A stretch of DNA of 12,028 bases, taken from Flavobacteriales bacterium (GTDB taxonomy: Bacteria > Bacteroidota > Bacteroidia > Flavobacteriales_D > Parvicellaceae). Below, piece by piece: positions 5,751 to 12,028 of this stretch. The stretch covers positions 1 to 12,028 of the forward strand of contig JALTUD010000629.1 in assembly GCA_027047735.1 (NCBI GenBank), written 5' to 3'. The position numbers and the translations under genes were made by a program. Within the stretch, counting starts at the first letter, position 1; each line of letters begins with the position of its first letter. The notes beneath the pieces are model-generated. The model ran no database searches. It was given only the letters and a program-made list of their open reading frames with translations, and was not told where the DNA came from.

Positions 5751-6704
5751 ATGTCAGAAGAAATAGAAAAAGTAAAGTGCCTGATTATAGGTTCAGGTCC
5801 AGCAGGATATACAGCCGCAATTTATACCGCCAGAGCAAATATGAACCCTGTGATGTATCAAGGACTTCAACCCGGAGGTCAATTAACCACTACAACAGAC
5901 GTAGATAACTTTCCCGGTTATCCCGAAGGTGTTAACGGAACGGAAATGATGATGCAATTTGAAGCTCAGGCTAAAAGGTTTAAGACAGACGTTCGCTCGG
6001 GAATGATTACTAAAGTAGATTTTTCGGGTCCGGTGCACAAAGCATGGGTGGATAACGAAAAAGAAATACACGCCGATACCATCATTATTTCAACCGGAGC
6101 ATCGGCACGTTATCTTGGTTTGGAATCCGAACAACACTACTTGAAAAACGGTGGTGGTGTTTCGGCTTGTGCCGTATGTGACGGGTTCTTCTACCGCGGT
6201 CAAGATGTTGTTATCGTAGGAGCAGGTGATTCAGCTTGTGAAGAAGCTTCTTATTTGGCTAACATTTGTAACAAAGTTACAATGCTGGTAAGAAAAGACC
6301 GTTTTAAGGCTTCTAAAATCATGGAAGAACGTGTAAAAAATATTGATAACATTGAAATCAAGTTCAATACGGAAATTGATGAAGTATTGGGAGACGGAAA
6401 TGTGGTTACAGGCGTACGCGTAAAAAACAATAAAACGGGAGAAACCGAAGAATTAGCAGTTACGGGAGTTTTTATTGCAATCGGTCATACACCGAATACG
6501 GCAATTTTTAAAGACTATATAGACATGGACGAAACCGGATACATTATCAATAAACCGGGAACAGCTCAAACCAACGTTGAAGGAGTTTTTGTAGCAGGAG
6601 ATGCAGCTGACCACGTTTACAAACAAGCTATAACAGCAGCAGGAACAGGCTGTATGGCAGCGTTAGATGCCGAACGCTACCTTGCTGAAAAAGGTTTACA
6701 TTAA
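5751..6704 (+). CDS. trxB: Thioredoxin reductase (NADPH)
   Basis: This cytoplasmic flavoenzyme passes electrons from NADPH through FAD and a redox-active disulfide to thioredoxin. The FAD-binding GSGPAG lies at residues 14-19. The redox motif is Cys140-Ala-Val-Cys143 followed by Asp144-Gly, with Val where many homologues have Thr. The NADPH-binding GAGDSA lies at 157-162, followed by VRKDRFKAS in place of the usual HRRDxFRA. GVFVAGDAAD near the C-terminus is the second FAD-contacting motif. At 317 aa it is full length for the low-molecular-weight bacterial type. It has its own promoter box 28 nt upstream and a strong terminator after it, so it appears monocistronic. A thioredoxin-fold gene lies two genes downstream, but it is exported and would not be the direct substrate. 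Confidence 0.97.
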   Translation: MSEEIEKVKCLIIGSGPAGYTAAIYTARANMNPVMYQGLQPGGQLTTTTDVDNFPGYPEGVNGTEMMMQFEAQAKRFKTDVRSGMITKVDFSGPVHKAWVDNEKEIHADTIIISTGASARYLGLESEQHYLKNGGGVSACAVCDGFFYRGQDVVIVGAGDSACEEASYLANICNKVTMLVRKDRFKASKIMEERVKNIDNIEIKFNTEIDEVLGDGNVVTGVRVKNNKTGETEELAVTGVFIAIGHTPNTAIFKDYIDMDETGYIINKPGTAQTNVEGVFVAGDAADHVYKQAITAAGTGCMAALDAERYLAEKGLH

Positions 6705-6737
6705 TACGAAATAGTATTCACGATACACTATATATTT

Positions 6738-6764
6738 AAAGCCCGAAACTATTTTCGGGCTTTT
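6738..6764 (+). terminator. Rho-independent terminator after trxB
   Basis: AAAGCCCGAAA (6738-6748) and TTTCGGGCTTT (6753-6763) form an 11-bp perfect stem with a 4-nt CTAT loop, ending in TTTT. It lies about 34 nt past the trxB stop and 15 nt before the next start. The A run on the left side could let it act in both directions, but no minus-strand gene needs it here. Confidence 0.88.
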
Positions 6765-6778
6765 CGATTATTTTCTTT

Positions 6779-7288
6779 ATGAGTTCAGAATATACATTTA
6801 ACCCCCAACACATTGAGTATCTGCAAAAGACCTTTAAGAATAACTTAAAATTTAAGTTATTACTTTTTAAAATTCTTCCAATGGGTTTTCTTTCCGGAAT
6901 GAAAATTGAAGAACTCACCGAAGAAAAATGCGTGGTTTCCGTACCTTATAAACGCTTAAACAAAAATCCTTTTCGTTCTACATTTTGGGCGGTATTGGGT
7001 ATGGCTGCCGAAATGAGTTCAGGTGCGTTGATGACAATGTACACCTATAAGCAAAAACCATCAATATCAATGTTGGTTGCCGATTGTAAAGGCGAATTTG
7101 TAAAAAAGGCAACCGATGTTACTACCTTTACCTGCGAAGACGGAAAGTTGATACGAGAAAAAATTATTGAAGCCATACAAACCAACGAAGGACAAACCAT
7201 TCCTACGAAAATGACGGGCAGAAATAAAGCAGGAGAAGTGGTAGCCCTATTTGAATTTACATGGACAATAAAAGCCAGAAAAAAATAA
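6779..7288 (+). CDS. DUF4442 hotdog-fold protein (thioesterase-like)
   Basis: The 169-aa predicted cytoplasmic protein resembles DUF4442, a hotdog-fold family related to acyl-CoA thioesterases. Visible features are the early helix LKFKLLLFKILPMGFLSGMK, the strand pair ITE-like EELTEEKCVVSVPYKRLNKN, and then PFRSTFWAVLGMAAEMSSGA. The last is the conserved segment in which a central helix follows the N-P-F motif. Strands near SMLVADCKGEFVKKATDVTT and EVVALFEFTWTIK complete the fold. No catalytic residue can be assigned with confidence, and the substrate is unknown. The ATG follows the trxB terminator closely, so a promoter would have to lie in or near the terminator region. The next gene begins 4 nt after its stop, which suggests cotranscription with the TlpA-like gene. 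Confidence 0.75.
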   Translation: MSSEYTFNPQHIEYLQKTFKNNLKFKLLLFKILPMGFLSGMKIEELTEEKCVVSVPYKRLNKNPFRSTFWAVLGMAAEMSSGALMTMYTYKQKPSISMLVADCKGEFVKKATDVTTFTCEDGKLIREKIIEAIQTNEGQTIPTKMTGRNKAGEVVALFEFTWTIKARKK

Positions 7289-7292
7289 TATT

Positions 7293-8417
7293 ATGAGACT
7301 AATTTTAGCAAGCACGATTCTTCTATTCTCCCAATCGGTTTGGGGACAGAAAACCATTAAATTAATCGGTAAGGTTGATAGTGTACAGAATAAAACTATT
7401 TATTTTAATCAATTTAAAAATAATCAGCTTGTACATTTGGATTCAGTAAAACTGAATAAGAAAGGAAAGTTTAAATTTAAACTAAATATAACCGACCCAA
7501 AAGAATTTTACAGTTTATCGTTTTCGCCCAAAAATTACGCTTTGCTGATTTTGGATAGTTCAAATACGGATAAAAAAATTGTATTTCATGCGACATCGCC
7601 CAATATTTCAAAAAACTATACGATTGAAGGTTCTTTGGAATCAAAAAACATCATTGATTTTACAAATTTGGTAAACAACTTCCAAAAACAATTGGACAGC
7701 GTAAAAACACTCTACAAAGACTCTGCTGACCGAGGAGAAAAAGCACAAAATAAATTATACGAAAGTTTTATACAACAAAGAAATAACTTTATAGAATCTC
7801 ATCCTAAATCTTTAGCTCTATTGATTACTACCAGTTATTTCAATCCGAAAACCGAATTGAAATGGTTTAAGAAAATAGAGAAAGAAATAAGTGTTTCGGG
7901 TGCAAACGCTAAATACCACGATGCTATTAAAGGGCAAATTCAGCAAATTGAAAAAGCGATGAAACCGCAAGTGCAACGCCCTACTCAAGATGTAAATATC
8001 GGAAAAACATTCACGGAGTTAAACTTCCCTTCTCCCGACGGAAAAATTATAACCATGGAATCATTAAGAGGTAAATATGTTCTGGTTGATTTTTGGGCTT
8101 CTTGGTGTCGTCCGTGCAGGAATGAAAATCCTAACGTGGTTCGCTTATACAACAAATATAAAGATGCAGGTTTTACGGTTTACAGTGTTTCATTGGATAA
8201 AAACAAAGACCGTTGGATAAAAGCCATTCAGCAAGATAATCTTTCGTGGCCGAATCATGTCAGCGACTTGAAAGGATGGAGAACGGAGGCGACAAAAATT
8301 TATCAATTTAGAGGTATTCCTTACACTATGTTAGTAGATAAAGAGGGAAAAATTATTGCTACAAAATTAAGAGGAAAACAATTGGAAGATACTTTGAAAT
8401 CTATTTTCGGGTTTTGA
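7293..8417 (+). CDS. TlpA-like periplasmic thioredoxin with DUF4369 domain
   Basis: The 374-aa exported thiol-disulfide protein begins with a signal peptide ending near SVWGQ (residue 19). Residues about 20-120 form the beta-rich DUF4369 domain found at the N-terminus of many Bacteroidota TlpA/ResA-like proteins. A charged helical linker rich in Lys and Gln spans roughly 125-225. The thioredoxin domain follows, with the active site WASWCRPC (Cys272 and Cys275) and the cis-proline in RGIPYT (Pro343). Relatives reduce or isomerise periplasmic disulfides, for example in cytochrome c maturation or during stress; the partner here is unknown. The start is 4 nt after the DUF4442 stop. It is followed by repeat-rich DNA with no clear terminator apart from the R1 hairpin. 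Confidence 0.9.
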   Translation: MRLILASTILLFSQSVWGQKTIKLIGKVDSVQNKTIYFNQFKNNQLVHLDSVKLNKKGKFKFKLNITDPKEFYSLSFSPKNYALLILDSSNTDKKIVFHATSPNISKNYTIEGSLESKNIIDFTNLVNNFQKQLDSVKTLYKDSADRGEKAQNKLYESFIQQRNNFIESHPKSLALLITTSYFNPKTELKWFKKIEKEISVSGANAKYHDAIKGQIQQIEKAMKPQVQRPTQDVNIGKTFTELNFPSPDGKIITMESLRGKYVLVDFWASWCRPCRNENPNVVRLYNKYKDAGFTVYSVSLDKNKDRWIKAIQQDNLSWPNHVSDLKGWRTEATKIYQFRGIPYTMLVDKEGKIIATKLRGKQLEDTLKSIFGF

Positions 8418-8422
8418 TTTTT

Positions 8423-8526
8423 GCATGCGTTAGGGACTTATCCCTAATACAAATAGAATAAGCGATATAAAGCGTTTTTGATTTCCTTATACTTCTTTAT
8501 GAAATTTTTCCATAGTTCGGCTATGC
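8423..8526 (-). repeat. Dispersed intergenic repeat R1, copy 3 (full)
   Basis: Read on the minus strand, it runs GCATAGCC, CTATGGAAAA, AGAAGTATAAGGAAA, AAAAACGCTTTAT and ends TTAGGGATAAGTCCCTAA(CGC), colinear with 1-104. On the plus strand the hairpin TTAGGGA-CTTA-TCCCTAA (8430-8447) starts 12 nt after the stop of the thioredoxin-like gene, so it could stabilise or end that transcript. No reading frame here looks like a protein. Confidence 0.8.
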
Positions 8527-8586
8527 AAATATTTTCTTCATTGTCTAAAGAAACTAAAATTCTCTTTCTTGTACTTCATTCAATAC

Positions 8587-8727
8587 GCGTTAGGGATAGG
8601 AGCGGCATCCTTTTGCCCTCCCTCCTTTTGGAGGGCAAAAGATATAGCGGATAGCCCGACCCTCATTTGCAAAACAAACGTTTCGCGGGAGCGATATGTT
8701 TGTTTTGCAAATGAGGGGAACGCCCAA
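8587..8727 (-). repeat. Palindromic repeat element P, copy B
   Basis: On the minus strand it starts TTGGGCGTTCCC (8727-8716). The stem arms are 8717-8698 and 8679-8660, a perfect 20-bp pairing around an 18-nt loop that itself has a TCGC-GGGA-GCGA mini-hairpin (8683-8694). TCGGGCTATCC then follows (8659-8649). Next is CCCTCCAAAAGGAGGG, where TTTTGCCCTCC and GGAGGGCAAAA can form an 11-bp stem. Past this, 8587-8610 adds GCGGCATCC-type sequence and another GCGTTAGGGATA, the same motif as in R1. A reading frame at 8569-8835 merely crosses this element and is not a gene. Confidence 0.9.
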
Positions 8728-8911
8728 AACATTATTTCAACTACACTTTACCATAAAAAAATCGTTTTTATTTTTCTAAAACTTTTTAATGTATTATATT
8801 TACCTGCGTTTAGAGTGATTTTCTGTGCAAATTAGCTTTTATCTTGCCTTTTGCAACGAAATCATAAACATAACTGACTACAACACAACTTTTTAGACTA
8901 AAAGTAATCTT
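8728..8911 (+). other. Gene-free spacer before the MORN-repeat gene
   Basis: This AT-rich DNA carries no reading frame resembling a protein. I found no exact TAnnTTTG box; TATATTTACCTGCG near 8795-8808 is only loosely promoter-like. The promoter for the gene at 8912 is presumably in this stretch. The 11-nt TGCAACGAAAT at 8851-8861 is the reverse complement of part of the loop of palindromic element copy A, probably by chance. Confidence 0.4.
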
Positions 8912-9646
8912 ATGATTAAATTTATACTTACAACGTTTATTGCTTTACTATTCTTTAGTAATTTTACTGCACAAAATGATAATCTGGAAGCTCAGATAAA
9001 AAAAGACCCCGTTTTTACGGAAGATATTGTGGACGAAGTATATGGAATTACTTACTATGAACCTTATAATATTGCTTTGAATGGTGATTCTGTTCGTTTG
9101 AAAAGAGGATATGCCGTAAATGGGTGGTTGGAAGATCATTATCAAAACGGGAAACTTTTACATAAGGGGTTTTATATTGACGGGCAGTTGAAAATCTATA
9201 AAAATTATTATCCGAACGGTGCCTTGGAAAGGGAGTTTACTAATATTGATAATTTCCGTTCTAAAGCTACATTGTATTACGATGACGGAACTGTGAAATC
9301 TCAGGTAAAGTATGTAGAGGGATATCCAAAATTATGGATTGATTATTATCCGAATGGAAAAATGGAGTTTTATGAGGAGTACAACAAGAATTTACAACAT
9401 ATTATTGCACAACGTTCTTATTATGATAACGGTCAGCTTTCTTCTGCATTGGAACTTTTGAATAAAAAGAAATTAACCTATTCTAAAACAGAGTACTACG
9501 AAGACGGTACCGTAAAAATGAAGGGATATATGAAATACAGCAAAGACTTGTATGATTATGTACCTATGGGAACTTGGGTGTATTACAATGCGGATGGTAC
9601 TGAACAAAAAGAGGAATCTTACGTTGATGGAAAATTAAAAAAATAA
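8912..9646 (+). CDS. Secreted MORN-repeat (YwqK-like) protein
   Basis: The 244-aa protein has a signal peptide (residues 1 to about 20, ending NFTAQ). From about residue 70 to the end it consists of short repeats of the form 'Y.NG.l...', for example YQNGKL, YPNGAL, YDDGTV, YPNGKM, YDNGQL, YEDGTV and YNADGTEQ. These are MORN-like beta-hairpin repeats. Bacterial proteins of this type are often labelled YwqK-family antitoxins, but in Bacteroidota they occur widely as exported proteins of unknown role, and no toxin partner is adjacent here. It is followed after 13 nt by the hexapeptide-repeat gene, so the two may be cotranscribed. Codons favour T-ending forms, in contrast to the first genes of the window. 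Confidence 0.8.
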   Translation: MIKFILTTFIALLFFSNFTAQNDNLEAQIKKDPVFTEDIVDEVYGITYYEPYNIALNGDSVRLKRGYAVNGWLEDHYQNGKLLHKGFYIDGQLKIYKNYYPNGALEREFTNIDNFRSKATLYYDDGTVKSQVKYVEGYPKLWIDYYPNGKMEFYEEYNKNLQHIIAQRSYYDNGQLSSALELLNKKKLTYSKTEYYEDGTVKMKGYMKYSKDLYDYVPMGTWVYYNADGTEQKEESYVDGKLKK

Positions 9647-9659
9647 GTTCCTTTTTTTA

Positions 9660-10172
9660 ATGGCTTTAATTAAATCTATTGAGAGAAAAACGCCTATTTT
9701 CGGCGAGGATTGTTATTTATCTGAAAATGCTACGGTGATTGGTGATTTTAAATGTGGTTCGCAATGTAGTTTTTGGTTTAATAGTGTAGTGAGGGCTGAT
9801 GTTAATTCGATTTCTTTCGGGGATAAAGTAAATGTGCAAGACGGTGCTATTGTGCACTGTACCTACCAAAAATTTCCTACTGCTATTGGTAACAATGTTT
9901 CTATCGGACACAACGCTATTGTGCATGGTTGCACCATCAAAGACAATGTATTGATTGGTATGGGTGCTATTGTTATGGATGATTGTGTGGTCAATCCTTA
10001 TACCATTATTGCTGCCGGTGCTATTCTTACACAGGGTACGATTACGGAAGAAGGCTATATCTATGCAGGTATTCCCGCAAGGAAAATTAAACCGGTTGGC
10101 AAAAACTTGATTGAAGGGGAAATTGAGCGAATCGCAAACAATTACGTTAAGTATTCTTCTTGGTATAAATGA
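9660..10172 (+). CDS. Gamma-carbonic-anhydrase-like hexapeptide protein
   Basis: The 170-aa protein forms a left-handed beta-helix of hexapeptide repeats. Repeats with V, I or A at every sixth position run from about residue 24 (NATVIGDFKCG) to about 130 (AAGAILTQGTI), capped by an alpha-helix (NLIEGEIERIANNYVKYSSW). The three zinc-binding histidines of the gamma carbonic anhydrase/YrdA/PaaY group are visible as His66 (DGAIVH), His84 (SIGH) and His89 (AIVH); the last two have the expected spacing of five. Members are trimeric cytoplasmic proteins, some with carbonic anhydrase activity and others acting as thioesterases or of unknown function, so the reaction cannot be fixed. The C-terminal AGIPARKIKPV is conserved in the family. 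It begins 13 nt after the MORN-repeat gene. Confidence 0.9.
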   Translation: MALIKSIERKTPIFGEDCYLSENATVIGDFKCGSQCSFWFNSVVRADVNSISFGDKVNVQDGAIVHCTYQKFPTAIGNNVSIGHNAIVHGCTIKDNVLIGMGAIVMDDCVVNPYTIIAAGAILTQGTITEEGYIYAGIPARKIKPVGKNLIEGEIERIANNYVKYSSWYK

Positions 10173-10201
10173 TGATTCCATTGGATTTTTAACTCAAAAA
10201 A

Positions 10202-11308
10202 ATGAATAGAAACTTTGGTTTGGATGTATTGCGTGCAATCTCTATTTGGTTTGTTTTATTTCAGCATGCAGGCATAAATATACCAGGATTAAAACACTTG
10301 AAAATTGGAGGAATTGGCGTTGAAATTTTTTTCGTTATCAGTGGTTTTCTCATTGGGGGTATTTTATTTAGAGAAATTGATAAAAAAAATAACCTCACTA
10401 CAACTCTAAAGAACTTTTGGGTAAGAAGATGGTTTAGAATTCTTCCTTTATACTATTTAATTTTATTAATCAAATTTATTTTTATTGATAACTCAATTGG
10501 GCTAAATATCCTTTATTATATATTCTTTCTACAAAACAACTTTTATGGCATTAGTTATTTCGGTGTTTCATGGAGCTTAGTTATTGAAGAATGGTTTTAT
10601 CTTTTTAGCCCATTTTTTCTATTTTATGTTATAAAGTATATCAAGCAAGAAAAATATGTTATTCTTTCAATGGTTGCTTTTATTTTTATTGTTATATTAC
10701 TTAGAACCTTGTATGTAATTGGCACTAATGCTCCATTTGAGGGGATTAATAGTAACTTTCCCTTTAGATTTGACAGTTTGTTTATCGGAGTTCTGTTATC
10801 ATATTTAAAGTACAAGAAAAATAAATTATTTGAACGTCTAAAATCAAAAATATTCTTCTTTACAGGTTTAATTCTATTTTTAGGCTATATTTATTATTTC
10901 AGAACTATTTCGTTTCCTATAGATGAGGTAAATCAAAGACTATTCCCTAGAACTATAGGCTTTTTTATTCTACCCTTTTCTATTGGTCTTACCATTCCAT
11001 TCATATCAGAACTAAAACCAAATAACTGGAAATCTTTACCTATACAATTTATTGTTCAGACAAGTATTCTTACTTATGCTATATACTTGATACATCCATT
11101 TGTGTATTCATATATTTTCGCTCTTGATTACCCCTATTCAATGCTATTTATAGTTGCTGTTATCATTACTTATATTTTGGCACTTTTGGTATATCATGGG
11201 TTTGAAAAACCAATTCTAAACTTTAGAGATAAAATTACCGGTTATCATAAAAAAGCCCCCTTATCGAATACTCACCGTAACTCCAACTCCGGCAATACTC
11301 TGCCTTGA
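10202..11308 (+). CDS. Acyltransferase 3 family membrane protein (OafA-like)
   Basis: The 368-aa integral membrane protein has about ten hydrophobic helices. Acyltransferase 3 hallmarks are present: GLDVLRAISIWFVLFQHAG at the N-terminus with the conserved His22, FFVISGFLIGG, the Arg-rich loop FWVRRWFRILPLYY, and SWSLVIEEWFYL. These enzymes O-acetylate or otherwise acylate sugars of surface polysaccharides or other envelope molecules; the acceptor is unknown. It is markedly AT-rich, with long T runs, and stands alone 29 nt after the preceding gene. After the last helix and FEKPILNFRDK, the final roughly 16 residues are read from DNA that also encodes the C-terminus of the opposite-strand DUF5683 gene (48-bp overlap). 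This suggests the gene was joined to this site and borrowed a stop codon. Confidence 0.92.
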   Translation: MNRNFGLDVLRAISIWFVLFQHAGINIPGLKHLKIGGIGVEIFFVISGFLIGGILFREIDKKNNLTTTLKNFWVRRWFRILPLYYLILLIKFIFIDNSIGLNILYYIFFLQNNFYGISYFGVSWSLVIEEWFYLFSPFFLFYVIKYIKQEKYVILSMVAFIFIVILLRTLYVIGTNAPFEGINSNFPFRFDSLFIGVLLSYLKYKKNKLFERLKSKIFFFTGLILFLGYIYYFRTISFPIDEVNQRLFPRTIGFFILPFSIGLTIPFISELKPNNWKSLPIQFIVQTSILTYAIYLIHPFVYSYIFALDYPYSMLFIVAVIITYILALLVYHGFEKPILNFRDKITGYHKKAPLSNTHRNSNSGNTLP

Positions 11309-11809
11309 TTGTAATGAAAACACCTTAGGACGAACTTGCAGAGAAAGGTCATCACTAATGTCAAAATGCAATAGATTTCCCTCTACATTGGCGTCTATAA
11401 TATTGAGTGTATAAACCAAAAGCCCCGCTATAATCGAATAATCCCTATACTTCCTAAAGCGTTCTTGCTCCGGATAAAGTTGTTCGGATGTAAACTGCGG
11501 ATACAACTGTGGCGTATAATCGGGATTTAATCTATTTTTCCTTTCATTAAAAAAAGCTTTAAATATTTTGTTGTATTCCATAGCATAATAGACACTGGCA
11601 CCCAAACCTCCGTAAATAATCGGTAATTTCCACCACAAATTAGAGTGCGTTCCTTTAGGACGGTAAAAATTGTTGTAAATCTGTCCGCTCCCCGGAATAA
11701 TAGCAGAAAACAAAGTTGCTTTTTTAGGCGAATGTATAGAATCCAAAACTAAGGTATCAGCCTCCTCTTGTGCTGAAAAAGTAGAGCTCAAAAACAGGAT
11801 AAATCCCAA
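11261..11809 (-). CDS. DUF5683 domain protein
   Basis: This exported or membrane-associated protein of unknown function belongs to a Bacteroidota family usually encoded beside parB. The sequence shows a hydrophobic N-terminus ending TFSAQEE, then SPKKATLFSAIIPGSGQIYN, the hallmark 'A...S.IIPG.GQ.YN', WWKLPIIYGGLGASVYYAM and a second hydrophobic stretch at YSIIAGLLVYTLNIIDANVE. The start is uncertain. The frame stays open upstream to about 11876 with no ATG; TTG at 11809 gives a signal peptide without a positively charged n-region. An ATT at 11845 would add IRQVKSSYRVVI, a better signal start, and would overlap the end of parB. Its 3' end overlaps the convergent acyltransferase gene by 48 bp. 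Confidence 0.82.
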   Translation of the reverse strand: MGFILFLSSTFSAQEEADTLVLDSIHSPKKATLFSAIIPGSGQIYNNFYRPKGTHSNLWWKLPIIYGGLGASVYYAMEYNKIFKAFFNERKNRLNPDYTPQLYPQFTSEQLYPEQERFRKYRDYSIIAGLLVYTLNIIDANVEGNLLHFDISDDLSLQVRPKVFSLQSRQSIAGVGVTVSIR

Positions 11810-11832
11810 AATTACAACTCGATATGACGATT

Positions 11833-12028
11833 TTACTTGTCTAATAAGGCTAGAATTTTCTCTAAATGTTGTTCATCATCAAAGGGAATGGTTATCGCTC
11901 CCTTCCCGTTTTCCTTTTTCGTTATCTTGATTTTTGTATCAAAATGAAAACTCAAATCTTCTTGCAGTCTTTTTTCTCTTAAGGATAACTTAGGTTTACT
12001 CTTTTTAGGTGTTTCGCCTGTTTTTCTA
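11833..12028 (-). CDS. parB: ParB chromosome partitioning protein, C-terminal part
   Basis: Only the last 64 codons are in the window; the gene continues past 12028. The visible part ends a lysine-rich linker (RKTGETPKKSKPKL), followed by the C-terminal dimerisation domain: LREKRLQEDLSFHFDTKIKI, TKKENGKGAITIPF, DDEQHLEKILALLDK. The 'L...L...F...V.I....KG.I.I.F....L..IL..L' pattern is typical of Spo0J/ParB C-termini. ParB binds parS centromere sites and loads with ParA to segregate the chromosome. It is immediately followed by the DUF5683 gene, whose frame may overlap its stop, so they are likely cotranscribed leftward. No parS-like palindrome was recognised in the window. Confidence 0.88.
   Translation of the reverse strand, partial: RKTGETPKKSKPKLSLREKRLQEDLSFHFDTKIKITKKENGKGAITIPFDDEQHLEKILALLDK

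Noticed and set aside
8569..8835. An 88-codon plus-strand reading frame with an ATG
   Set aside because: Most of it (through ADSPTLICKT and YVCFANEGNAQN) is a read-through of palindromic element P copy B, including both hairpin arms. There is no domain, and composition follows the repeat, not a protein.
8912..9646. Calling the MORN-repeat protein an antitoxin
   Set aside because: Automated labels often call this type a YwqK-family antitoxin, but it has a signal peptide, is 244 aa long, and has no neighbouring toxin gene.
9717..10181. A 154-codon minus-strand frame opposite the hexapeptide-repeat gene
   Set aside because: It is the antisense shadow of a gene with clear hexapeptide repeats and zinc histidines. 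Its Asn/Ile/Thr-rich periodicity mirrors the repeats on the other strand.
1..12028. CRISPR array, tRNA or rRNA genes
   Set aside because: No regularly spaced short repeats, cloverleaf-like segments with a TTCRA-type arm, or rRNA-like stretches were found by eye on either strand; the repeats present are few and irregularly spaced.

Overview
The window looks like chromosome from a low-GC member of the Bacteroidota, most likely class Flavobacteriia. Four things point there: a dipeptidyl peptidase IV with a Sec signal, a DUF4369/TlpA-type thioredoxin protein, DUF6438 and DUF5683 proteins beside parB, and TAnnTTTG promoter boxes in place of clear Shine-Dalgarno or E. coli-like promoters. Capnocytophaga or a near relative would fit, but that is a guess from gene content.

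Layout. 1-279: a dispersed repeat (family R1) and the leader of the first gene. 280-3037: secreted dipeptidyl peptidase IV followed 4 nt later by a DUF6438 lipoprotein. 3038-5640: an accessory, repeat-rich patchwork. It holds a palindromic element, a headless gene tail overlapping a small unrecognised lipoprotein gene, a 70-nt direct repeat flanking an orphan 'MGCLKL' ORF that overlaps a membrane protein gene, and a ParE/RelE-type toxin-antitoxin operon on the minus strand, itself between 22-nt imperfect direct repeats. 5751-8417: thioredoxin reductase with its own promoter box and terminator, then a DUF4442 hotdog protein and a periplasmic TlpA-like thioredoxin. 8418-8911: a gene-free block with a full R1 copy and a second palindromic element. 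8912-11308: a MORN-repeat protein, a gamma-carbonic-anhydrase-like hexapeptide protein and an AT-rich membrane acyltransferase. 11261-12028 (minus): a DUF5683 protein and the 3' end of parB, in the usual chromosome-partitioning neighbourhood.

How the genes fit together. Most are housekeeping or envelope genes: periplasmic peptide degradation, thiol redox, envelope proteins and chromosome partitioning. The unusual part is the repeat architecture. Two palindromic elements share nearly identical flanks and identical hairpin geometry (20-nt arms, 18-19-nt loop) but have unrelated stem sequences. The 3876-5624 region reads as two adjacent small cassettes, each bounded by its own direct repeats; both this region and the preceding tail/lipoprotein pair resemble eroded toxin-immunity or toxin-antitoxin units. 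No tRNA, rRNA, CRISPR array or transposase gene was seen.
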